Shown here: piece by piece, positions 7,813-13,698 of the stretch
Layout of the letters: every line of letters starts with the position of its first letter
Numbering within the stretch: position 1 is the stretch's first letter
DNA from: Desulfobacterales bacterium
GTDB taxonomy: Bacteria; Desulfobacterota; Desulfobulbia; Desulfobulbales; JAGXFP01
Direction of reading: 5' to 3'
Length of the DNA: 45,115 nt
Assembly: GCA_024637225.1 (NCBI GenBank)
Contig: JAGXFP010000020.1
Location: 1 to 45,115 of the forward strand
The notes under the pieces: model-generated
Database searches by the model: none
The model's input: the letters and a program-made list of their open reading frames with translations, nothing else
Told to the model about the DNA's origin: nothing
Translations under genes and position numbers: made by a program

Positions 7813-9204
7813 TCAACAGGCCAGGCGCAGGGCCGGTTCACGACAGATTCGAGCATTTTTTCCTCGACTTCGCTTGAGCGCGTTGATTTCCTCGCGGATT
7901 CCATCCGCGGATACTTGTTCAACCGCGGGTGACGCATCAAGATCCGAGTAGCGGCATTGCCGCCTGGAGTAAGCGGGGAGCTGCCACTCGTCATGGGCTA
8001 CAAGAGGAGAAGTGCCGAAATTTTCCATACTGTCGGCTCCGAACCGTTTGCTGCGATAAGGGGCGCCCGAGGTTAAGCGGCCGGTCTCTTCTTCATCAAG
8101 CTGAATGGGAGATGGAACCCTCTCACTCTTGATTTCCCGAAGTTCAGGCGCCATCCGCCGGGTTTCCGGGACAATTATTTCGGGTCCGGACAGCTTTTGC
8201 TGCTTAGCTGATCGTGAGCCGGTGGCGATTAGCGTCACACTCAGCCTGTCGCCCAGGGAATTATCAGTGACAATGCCCATAAATATCTCCCGCTCACCCT
8301 CACCCGCCCGATCGGTGATGGCCTGAACAACGCCATGGGCTTCATTCAATCCCATATTTTCATTGGCGGAGACGTTAATCAACAGGCTGGTTGCCCCTTT
8401 TATATCGCCGTTGGCCAGGAGAGGATTCTCCATGGCCAGGGCCGCCGCGACCGCGGCCCGGTTCTCACCTTCGGCGCTGCCGACTGTAATCAGGGCATCC
8501 GCGCAATCTTTTTCCGACGGGCGCTTCAGGACATTGCGCAGATCGGCCAGATCCAGGTTTATATAACCATGGGAATTTATCATGCCGTTGATCGCCGCGA
8601 TTCCGTCGACCAGGACATTGTCGGCTTTCCTGAACACCTCGATAATCGAGACGTCATCGCTATCCATAATCAGGGACAGCTTTTCATTTTCGACAACCAC
8701 CAGCGAGTCGACCTGATTGCGAAGATCCGAGAGCCCCCGCCGGGACTTTTTCAGCCGTTTCTCACCCTCGCAGACCATGGGGGTGGTAACTATGGCTACC
8801 GTGAGGATGCCCAGTTCGCGGCAGATACCGGCGATTACCGGCGCAGCCCCGGTACCGGTGCCGCCACCCATGCCGGCTGCGATAAAGACCAGCTCGGCGC
8901 CTTCCACCAACTCCCGCAATAAATCCATATCGTCTTCGGCTGAAAGGCGCCCGGTCTCACTGTTTCCGCCGGCGCCTTTACCGGCCGTTCGCCGGGACCC
9001 GATCTGCACGGGCCGGCTGCCGGTACATTTGCCCAGGGCCTGCATATCGGTATTTACCGAATAGATTTCCAGTCCGTCAATCCCGGTTGCGGCAAGATTT
9101 TCCATGGCGTTGCCGCCCATGCCGCCAACACCAAGCGCCACCATTCTGGTCTTAGTTTCTTCCTCGGCAAGAGAAAATTGGTAGTCTGAATTTTCCGGAA
9201 TCAT
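7813..9204 (-). CDS. ftsZ: Cell division protein FtsZ, with an unusual C-terminal extension
   Basis: A 463-residue tubulin-like GTPase that forms the division ring. The tubulin signature GGGTGTG is at 113-119, the T3-loop region GKGAGGNSETGR at about 75-86, and the synergy loop NLDLAD at 216-221 keeps Asn and both Asp residues needed for GTP hydrolysis. The stretch after the synergy loop (KRPSEKDCADAL) departs from the usual MGMAMMG-like sequence. A variable linker leads to EWQLPAYSRRQ at 406-416, which looks like the conserved FtsA/ZipA-binding tail peptide. FtsZ normally ends just after this, but here 47 basic residues follow, ending RLAC. AGAGG 8 bases before the ATG supports the start. 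A standard housekeeping FtsZ or a divergent paralogue are both possible. Confidence 0.9.
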   Translation of the reverse strand: MIPENSDYQFSLAEEETKTRMVALGVGGMGGNAMENLAATGIDGLEIYSVNTDMQALGKCTGSRPVQIGSRRTAGKGAGGNSETGRLSAEDDMDLLRELVEGAELVFIAAGMGGGTGTGAAPVIAGICRELGILTVAIVTTPMVCEGEKRLKKSRRGLSDLRNQVDSLVVVENEKLSLIMDSDDVSIIEVFRKADNVLVDGIAAINGMINSHGYINLDLADLRNVLKRPSEKDCADALITVGSAEGENRAAVAAALAMENPLLANGDIKGATSLLINVSANENMGLNEAHGVVQAITDRAGEGEREIFMGIVTDNSLGDRLSVTLIATGSRSAKQQKLSGPEIIVPETRRMAPELREIKSERVPSPIQLDEEETGRLTSGAPYRSKRFGADSMENFGTSPLVAHDEWQLPAYSRRQCRYSDLDASPAVEQVSADGIREEINALKRSRGKNARICREPALRLAC

Positions 9205-9227
9205 AATAAACCTCTTACAGTCTCAAA

Positions 9228-9289
9228 CTTATACCCGCTGGGCATAAGTTTCGTTTGGGCAGGCGAGCTGCCCAACTCAGCTTTATAAT
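9228..9289. repeat. Family F repeat between ftsA and ftsZ
   Basis: The first part, CTTATACCC-GCT-GGGCATAAG, is a near-perfect hairpin. It is followed by TTTCGTTTG, a GGGCA...TGCCC hairpin and CAACTCAGCTTTATA. It overlaps the ftsA end: the last leucine codon and the TAA of ftsA (9283-9288) lie inside the repeat. Confidence 0.7.
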
Positions 9290-10530
9290 ACAGTGTGAAT
9301 CTTTCGTAAAAACCTGCCGCACCATCGCGACAGGGGGTTATCCATCACATCTTCGCGGCGGTTCATCCGTCTTTCCATATCCATCAAGACAAGTCCCAGG
9401 GCTGTGGAAAAATCTGGAGAAGCCGAAATCTCATTCATATTTTCAAGTCCGCTGTTCTGGCCGCTCTTTACCGCAACCGGTAGAATCGCCGATGCGAGTC
9501 CGACAAATCCGGGCACCCGGGTTACCCCTCCGGTCAGCACAACTCCGCCCGGGAATTCGGTCTGGTCGACCGTATTGGATATCACCTTCATCGCCTCTTC
9601 GACGATCTCCTCGACCCTGGGCTGAACTACCTGGGTGCCGAACTCCGATTGCCGAACGGTCCGCCACAGGGCCCCGTCCCTGACCCCGGTCACCTGGAAC
9701 TCGACATCATCGGTCAATTTTGCCGTGCAGTGCCCGTAAGTTAATTTTATTTTTTCCGCCTCATCCCACCCGATCTCAAAAAGGCTGCTGGTATCGGCGG
9801 TTATGTTCTCGCCACCAAGGGTCAGGGTTGACGTGAAAACCATCCTGCCCTGCTTGAAAACGGCGATGTCGGTATGGCGCCCGCCGACGTCAATCAGGCA
9901 GCAGCCCATGTCCATTTCCCGGATGCTCATCACGGCTCGGCCCGTGGCCAGGGACCGGTAACAGAATTTACTGATCCGGCAGTCGGCATATTCGGCCGCC
10001 TTGACGATAGTGTTCAGGACGGCTTGCCTGGCGGCAATAATCATCACCTCAACATCGAGGCGGGTGCCGTTCAGGCCATCCGGATTTCTTACCTTCTGGT
10101 TATCGACGTAATAATTGATCGGCAGGATGTGCAATACCTGTAAATCGGCGGAAAGTGACGCCGCTCCGGCGTTATCGATAGCCTTTTTTATATCCTGGCG
10201 GTTGATATATCTGCCGCGGACGTCGCCTCTGCCGTGCTGAAGAGGAATCCCTCCCCGGCTTTCCATGATGCGAACGTGTTCCCCGCCGATGCTCACCACC
10301 AGGGAACCGGCCCGGACCGAGGCCATCTCTTCCGCCTGTTCCAGACAGTTGCCTATACTTTCACCCAGCGCCCGGATATCGTTAATGACATCATTCTTCA
10401 AACCGGCGGTGACGACTTGACCATGGCCGAGATGCTCGACATAACCCCGACCGTCCGTCTCGGCAATTACCGCCTTTGTCGAACTTGCCCCGATATCAAG
10501 GGAGGTTATAAGAGTATGTCTGCTGAACAT
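9283..10530 (-). CDS. ftsA: Cell division protein FtsA
   Basis: The 415-residue actin-like ATPase anchors FtsZ to the membrane. The phosphate-1 motif SLDIGASSTKA is at 10-20, the phosphate-2 motif LIDVGGRHTDIAVF at about 212-225, and the adenosine motif VVLTGGVTRVPG lies in the C-terminal third. The last 16 residues, LSRWCGRFLRKIHTVL, form the amphipathic membrane-targeting helix expected of FtsA. The ATG at 10530 is 22 bases past the mraZ stop and follows GAGAAGGG; longer frames upstream overlap mraZ and lack homology. The stop codon comes from a family F repeat. Operon with mraZ and ftsZ. Confidence 0.93.
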   Translation of the reverse strand: MFSRHTLITSLDIGASSTKAVIAETDGRGYVEHLGHGQVVTAGLKNDVINDIRALGESIGNCLEQAEEMASVRAGSLVVSIGGEHVRIMESRGGIPLQHGRGDVRGRYINRQDIKKAIDNAGAASLSADLQVLHILPINYYVDNQKVRNPDGLNGTRLDVEVMIIAARQAVLNTIVKAAEYADCRISKFCYRSLATGRAVMSIREMDMGCCLIDVGGRHTDIAVFKQGRMVFTSTLTLGGENITADTSSLFEIGWDEAEKIKLTYGHCTAKLTDDVEFQVTGVRDGALWRTVRQSEFGTQVVQPRVEEIVEEAMKVISNTVDQTEFPGGVVLTGGVTRVPGFVGLASAILPVAVKSGQNSGLENMNEISASPDFSTALGLVLMDMERRMNRREDVMDNPLSRWCGRFLRKIHTVL

Positions 10531-10552
10531 CGGCTGCCCTTCTCGTAAACGC

Positions 10553-11020
10553 TTAACGTCCGTCAAAAGTATCGATAAAGTTGGAAAGCTCCATGGTCGA
10601 ATCATCCTCGCCGCGGTAGATATCCTCCGGCCAGATCTCCAAAAAATCACCGCAGCCGACCACAACTATTTTCTGGCGCGGTTCATCGGTGGAAAACTCA
10701 AGTTTCTGCCGCAGCCCCTGATTGAGAACAATCCGGTGCTGCCCGTCCAGTTTGATTTTCATTGAGTTGTTGCAAAGCAAACGCACGAATTTTCGCTTCT
10801 GGACGTTGTCAATGCCGCTGTCCGCCATAATCGAACTCTTGTATTTTTCCCAGATCAGAGCCGGGCGAACGATCAGGAAACCTTCGCGATGGGGGGTTAT
10901 GTAAAAATCGCCATTAAGCACTTCGGGCGGGTTGTCCTTACGGAAACCAGCCGGCATTACCATCCTGAATTTGTCGTCCAGCACCGCGCCGTGGGTACCG
11001 ATAAAAACACAGGATTCCAT
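10553..11020 (-). CDS. mraZ: MraZ transcription regulator
   Basis: This 155-residue protein has two AbrB/SpoVT-like MraZ repeats. The first contains HGAVLDDKFRMVMPAGFRK (the D-x-K/R-x-R...P element). The second contains KIKLDGQHRIVLNQGLR, followed by KIVVVGCGDFLEIW. MraZ forms rings and represses its own division operon by binding direct repeats upstream of itself. Such repeats are visible at 11051-11089. It is the first gene of mraZ-ftsA-ftsZ. The usual next genes of the dcw cluster (mraW/rsmH, ftsL, ftsI, mur genes, ftsW, ftsQ) are absent here. The start follows GAGGGG 10 bases upstream. Confidence 0.9.
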   Translation of the reverse strand: MESCVFIGTHGAVLDDKFRMVMPAGFRKDNPPEVLNGDFYITPHREGFLIVRPALIWEKYKSSIMADSGIDNVQKRKFVRLLCNNSMKIKLDGQHRIVLNQGLRQKLEFSTDEPRQKIVVVGCGDFLEIWPEDIYRGEDDSTMELSNFIDTFDGR

Positions 11021-11050
11021 TCGTTAATCACCCCTCAGCATTAGGAAAAT

Positions 11051-11089
11051 CCATCCACCACTAAACCCTTTTCATCCACTATAATCCAC
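11051..11089 (-). promoter_or_regulatory. Probable MraZ operator upstream of mraZ
   Basis: Read on the minus strand, GTGGA occurs at 11089-11085 and 11079-11075, AGGGT at 11069-11065 and GTGGA again at 11058-11054. The spacing is 10, 10 and 11 bases. MraZ operators in other bacteria are three or four TGGG/GTGGG-type direct repeats with a 10-base period, so position and spacing fit. It overlaps the -10 element. Confidence 0.65.
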
Positions 11090-11107
11090 AAATTATTTTA
11101 AATGCAA
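11078..11107 (-). promoter_or_regulatory. Sigma-70 promoter of mraZ-ftsA-ftsZ
   Basis: On the minus strand, TTGCAT (11107-11102) and TATAGT (11083-11078) are separated by 18 bases. This lies about 58 bases upstream of the mraZ ATG and overlaps the repeats proposed as the MraZ operator. Confidence 0.6.
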
Positions 11108-11117
11108 GAAAAAATCC

Positions 11118-11130
11118 ATGGCGGGGAAAA
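11118..11130. repeat. 13-base direct repeat, left copy
   Basis: ATGGCGGGGAAAA occurs here and again exactly at 11487-11499. The two copies bracket the structured, ORF-free block. They could be a duplication from an insertion, or chance. Confidence 0.5.
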
Positions 11131-11194
11131 TAAATTATATCTTTAAAACAGGGAGATAAACCTAAACAAAGCCCTCAGACCAAGGTGAGGTCGA

Positions 11195-11480
11195 CTAATT
11201 CGCGAAAAGAACCGGAAGGGCTAAGCCAAAAGTCCGATCTACGAAGAGCAGCGGCTACGGCTTAGATTGTTCTGCCATAAGGACTTAAAGCCCCATTGTG
11301 CGGAAGATATACATCTTCGCATCCCCCGACATTTAACGAATGCCTGAAAGACGGGACATGGGGTTTACCGGGAAACAGGCAGGCCGGGGCTACTTCCTAA
11401 TGCGGGGTGCCGAAGAGGCCCCCTGGTCAGTTGCGGGGGCTTCCACGACGGAATAGCACCCCGCACTTCAAAGGGCGGTA
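11195..11480. ncRNA. Candidate structured RNA of unknown class
   Basis: No coding frame of useful length exists on either strand, yet the block is GC-rich and full of complementary segments. CTAAGCC (11221-11227) pairs with GGCTTAG (11259-11265) while AGTCC (11231-11235) pairs with GGACT (11281-11285), a pseudoknot pattern. AGCCCCAT (11289-11296) pairs with ATGGGGTT about 65 bases on, enclosing a GAAGAT/ATCTTC hairpin. TGCCTG (11341-11346) pairs with CAGGCA (11376-11381). GCGGGGTGC (11402-11410) pairs with GCACCCCGC (11456-11464), with GCCCCC/GGGGGC nested inside. It does not show the hallmarks of tmRNA, RNase P RNA, SRP RNA or a known riboswitch; a divergent 6S RNA cannot be excluded. The strand is not settled; pairing was read on the plus strand. 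Confidence 0.45.
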
Positions 11481-11486
11481 AGAATT

Positions 11487-11499
11487 ATGGCGGGGAAAA
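11487..11499. repeat. 13-base direct repeat, right copy
   Basis: Exact second copy of ATGGCGGGGAAAA, 369 bases from the first at 11118. It closes the structured block. Confidence 0.5.
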
Positions 11500-11525
11500 A
11501 GACGACAGGGAAGAAAACCGGCAGT

Positions 11526-11564
11526 GAAACTCACCCACCATTTTTCACTTGGTGGGTGAGTTTC
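11526..11564. terminator. Perfect 15-base-pair hairpin, possible terminator
   Basis: GAAACTCACCCACCA (11526-11540) is perfectly complementary to TGGTGGGTGAGTTTC (11550-11564) with a 9-base loop. No U-tract follows on either strand, so it may end or stabilise a transcript rather than act as a classical terminator. It separates the structured block from the gene at 11633. Confidence 0.4.
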
Positions 11565-11632
11565 CCAGAGATTATTCGATCAGAAAAAATTTCGCGTTTA
11601 AGTGGCAAAAGACGGGGAAAGAGCGAAGAGTT

Positions 11633-11956
11633 TCATTTATAGCGGTGATGGCACTCTTTTTTTGTGGAAGATAAAAGCGCTAATCGCTCGGCAAACAGGG
11701 CGAGATCTTTCCGGATAAACGCCTCATAAAGACCATCACAGGCGGCCATGAAGATTGAATAGCGCTCATCACCAAACCCGGGGTAGGAAACCATCACTTT
11801 CGCCTGGGCCATAAAATCTTCCATCACCAGAGCACTCGGAAGCCGCCCATCCGATCCGGAGGCGGAAATACTTTTAAAATTCTTTTTTATCAGCTTTTTT
11901 AAGGGGCGATACTTCTGATCGGCCATCCCCGTTATTTTTTTATCCGACCCGGACAT
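11633..11956 (-). CDS. Small conserved-looking hypothetical protein
   Basis: The 107-residue cytoplasmic protein has a lysine-rich N-terminal third (KKLIKKNFKS). A compact helical part follows, with LVMEDFMAQAKVMVSYPGFGD and FMAACDGLYEAFIRKDLALFAERLALL, ending in CHHRYK. No signal peptide or membrane segment is present. The family is not recognised. The terminal Cys-His-His cluster could bind metal, but that is a guess. Codon use is ordinary for the window. No partner gene is within operon distance, so context gives no function. Confidence 0.55.
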   Translation of the reverse strand: MSGSDKKITGMADQKYRPLKKLIKKNFKSISASGSDGRLPSALVMEDFMAQAKVMVSYPGFGDERYSIFMAACDGLYEAFIRKDLALFAERLALLSSTKKECHHRYK

Positions 11957-11988
11957 CTAACTCTCCCCTTGAAGATAATTGAACTTTT

Positions 11989-12050
11989 GGCGTCGCAAAA
12001 AAACCGATCTCCTGCATCGTGGCGCATTTTTGCTCCTTCGGCATAACACA
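11989..12050. repeat. Family B repeat, copy 2 (left end only)
   Basis: GGCGTCGCAAAAA is followed by ACCGATCTCCTGCATCGTGG and TTTTTGCT, closely matching the left half of the copy after rpsB. The right TTTTTGCGA end is missing, so this copy looks truncated. An open frame across it is judged spurious. Confidence 0.65.
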
Positions 12051-12064
12051 TATATGGCCAATAC

Positions 12065-12099
12065 CGGATTGCTTCGTCGCCTTGCCACTCGCAATGACG
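12065..12099. repeat. Family E half-repeat
   Basis: CGGATTGCTTCGTCGCCTTG...CTCGCAATGACG matches the right arm of the hairpin at 13486-13570. Only one arm is present here. Confidence 0.6.
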
Positions 12100-12285
12100 A
12101 AAACACAGCCAGAGGCAACTGATGCCCCTCCTGCAGCGGACCTGGCCATTCTCACCCTGAGCCTGTAAGTTAACCCGTTCACCCTGAGCCTGTCAAATAA
12201 AGGGCCTTGAGACTCCTTGAATACTATCACAATATAAACCCCCAGAGAATTTCGGGTTTATAAAAACAGCCCAGCCCGCTTCAGG

Positions 12286-12498
12286 TTATTCGGCATCGGA
12301 AACCAAATACCCTTTAAGTTTTTCAAGAAGTGATTCGGGCAGCTCTTCCCCGTAAAGGAAGGCTCGCGCCTCCTCCCCGGTGATTTTCTCTTTGATTCCA
12401 ACCGGCAGACCGCGAAGCACTTTCATTCGTTCGGGATCAATTTTGTTTCTTTCAAGATCGGTCCTTTTTTTATCCTTCATATCCTTCATATCCTTCAT
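12286..12498 (-). CDS. Small hypothetical protein with a triplicated start segment
   Basis: A 70-residue, charged, cytoplasmic protein. It opens with a threefold Met-Lys-Asp repeat encoded by tandem ATGAAGGAT units. The conserved-looking core is RGLPVGIKEKITGEEARAFLYGEELPESLLEKLKGYL, given here only as a description of residues 29 to about 65; it is amphipathic and helical. Family unknown. The tandem 9-base units give three possible starts (12498, 12489, 12480); the core could also start at Met25. No neighbours in the same operon. Confidence 0.5.
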   Translation of the reverse strand: MKDMKDMKDKKRTDLERNKIDPERMKVLRGLPVGIKEKITGEEARAFLYGEELPESLLEKLKGYLVSDAE

Positions 12499-12869
12499 AT
12501 TGTATTAAACCTTAATCCGTGAGCGGTCGGGAACGGTGCAGATGCAAGGCGGCATCGCACGACATACCAATAAATTGATCGCTTTGAGGATAGTCACACG
12601 TGAAGACGAGAAAAGTTTTAAGCCTGCACATGAGCTTTAAATCGTTAAAGGGGGTTCATCACAGGAAATTAACGGTCAAGATGCTTGGGGGAAAACAGAC
12701 CCTGCTATCGGATAAACAGGGGGGGGAGGAACACCGATAGCAGAGCCCGTAAAGGAGGAAGATGAAACAAAGCATTTAAGAATGAAACTAAACCATTAAA
12801 TTCTTACGGTCAACAGTTTTATCTTAAAAATTAGCGATCTTGCAAATTCTCCGGATGGTCACGCTCTTT
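12499..12869. other. Non-coding stretch with a truncated family A repeat and micro-frames
   Basis: It holds a truncated family A copy (12511 to about 12590) and an inverted repeat TGCTATCGG/CCGATAGCA (12703-12742). An AAGGAGG Shine-Dalgarno then leads to two five-codon frames (12762-12779 and 12782-12799). Nothing longer is supported. Confidence 0.55.
12511..12590 (+). repeat. Family A repeat, copy 4 (truncated)
   Basis: CTTAATCCGTGAGCGGTCGG is followed by GAACGGTGCAGATGCAAGG and GGC, the left half of family A. The right terminus TCACGGATTCAG is not found. Confidence 0.65.
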
Positions 12870-13067
12870 TCACTTTCCTTTCAAATACTCTACATCACCG
12901 GATTCGCAATTTGGGCAACAATTGATAAGCTCGGGTATTCCGTCTTTTTCAATGGTTTTGGGTGGATAACACTCATCACAGAAAAAAGTATAGCAACAGA
13001 GACACTCCTTTAAGGCATTAGATGATTTTCCGCATTTCACACATGGCGCCATCTTCTTTTCTTCCAT
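12870..13067 (-). CDS. Small zinc-ribbon/zinc-finger protein
   Basis: The 65-residue protein carries four Cys pairs: CVKC at about 9-12, CLCC at about 23-26, CDEC at about 35-38 and CPNC at about 51-54. This suggests two structural zinc sites. It has no signal peptide or membrane segment and could bind nucleic acid or protein. The family is not named with confidence. Translation is well supported by TAAGGAG 6-7 bases before the ATG. It stands alone, with a tandem pair of family B repeats upstream. Confidence 0.68.
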   Translation of the reverse strand: MEEKKMAPCVKCGKSSNALKECLCCYTFFCDECYPPKTIEKDGIPELINCCPNCESGDVEYLKGK

Positions 13068-13143
13068 AACTTTCTCCTTAATAGAAATTAACGGCGATGA
13101 AGAAAAGCATATCGCAGTCGACAGAAATCAGTCAACAACTGAT

Positions 13144-13290
13144 GGCGTCGCAAAAATCCCCAGCTCCGGCGTTGCTGCAAATTGTCTTGTCATTGCAGCG
13201 TACTGAAGTACGCTTCATTCCTCGAAATTCGCGCGCCTTGGATCTGACGATTTTTTGCTTAGCCATCACGTGACTTTTTGCGAAATTCGC
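13144..13290. repeat. Family B repeat, copy 3 (first of a tandem pair)
   Basis: It starts GGCGTCGCAAAAA and ends GACTTTTTGCGAAATTCGC. The centre holds the palindrome AGCGTACTGAAGTACGCT. It is flanked on both sides by the exact 11-base sequence CAACAACTGAT (13133-13143 and 13291-13301), which looks like a target duplication. Confidence 0.85.
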
Positions 13291-13301
13291 CAACAACTGA
13301 T

Positions 13302-13449
13302 GGCGTCGCAAAAAGTTGCCAACTCCGGCGTTTCTGCAAATTGTCTCGTTATTGCAGCGTACTGAAGTACGCTTTATTCCTCGAAATTCGCGCGTCTGGG
13401 ATCTGACGATTTTTGCTTAACCATCCCGATACTTTTTGCGAAATTAGCC
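13302..13449. repeat. Family B repeat, copy 4 (second of a tandem pair)
   Basis: About 90% identical by eye to the copy at 13144 over its whole length, including the AGCGTACTGAAGTACGCT palindrome. Its left flank is CAACAACTGAT and its right flank CGACGACTGAT (13449-13459), two mismatches. Confidence 0.85.
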
Positions 13450-13485
13450 GACGACTGATGGCGTTGCTAAAAGCCACAAATTCCG

Positions 13486-13570
13486 TCATTGCTAGCGTAG
13501 CGAAGACAATCCAGGGACATTTACCAGTTGGAAATACTGGATTGCTTCGTCGCTTTGCTCCTCGCAATGA
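13486..13570. repeat. Family E repeat, long inverted repeat
   Basis: TCATTGCTAGCGTAGCGAAG...CAATCCA pairs with TGGATTGCTTCGTCGCTTTG...CGCAATGA. The hairpin has arms of about 30 bases and a short loop. One arm recurs at 12065. Confidence 0.75.
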
Positions 13571-13625
13571 TGGCAATTTGCAGAAAACTCAGGGAATACA
13601 GCGGAGGTATTGGGGCGGCAAACTG

Positions 13626-13654
13626 TTGTTCTCGGCAGGCTCATCATGTATGAT
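13626..13654 (+). promoter_or_regulatory. Promoter of rubrerythrin
   Basis: TTGTTC (13626-13631) and TATGAT (13649-13654) have a 17-base spacer, 45 bases upstream of the ATG. No clear PerR-type operator is seen. Confidence 0.6.
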
Positions 13655-13698
13655 GGACCGATACCAATTAATAAACGTAAACCACCCGAGGAGAAAAA

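Larger units (their letters stand above)
11021..11632. other. 612-base gene-free stretch upstream of mraZ
   Basis: Near mraZ it holds the promoter and candidate MraZ operator. The middle holds the possible structured RNA bracketed by 13-base direct repeats. The right part holds the 15-base-pair hairpin at 11526-11564. No protein-coding gene is supported. Confidence 0.7.
13068..13698. other. Repeat-rich stretch upstream of rubrerythrin
   Basis: It consists of two tandem family B copies (13144-13290, 13302-13449), a degenerate third start at 13460, a family E long hairpin (13486-13570) and the rubrerythrin promoter (13626-13654). Open frames crossing it run through the repeats and are not counted as genes. 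Confidence 0.75.

Noticed and set aside
11420..11450. Cobalamin-riboswitch-like CCCCCGCAACTG on the minus strand
   Set aside because: The segment folds into its own CCCCC/GGGGG hairpin, the other conserved boxes are missing, and the downstream gene is mraZ, not a cobalamin gene.
11526..11540. CACCCACCA resembling a tRNA or tmRNA 3' end
   Set aside because: No acceptor stem, T-arm TTCGA sequence or tmRNA 5' signature is present; it is one arm of a perfect hairpin.
11940..12230. Open frame (96 codons) on the minus strand
   Set aside because: It runs through family B and family E repeat sequence (its SGKATKQSGIG part comes from the repeat) and has no independent support.
13133..13459. CRISPR array
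   Set aside because: The repeated units are about 150 bases with internal palindromes and only two full copies; no short repeat-spacer pattern or cas genes.
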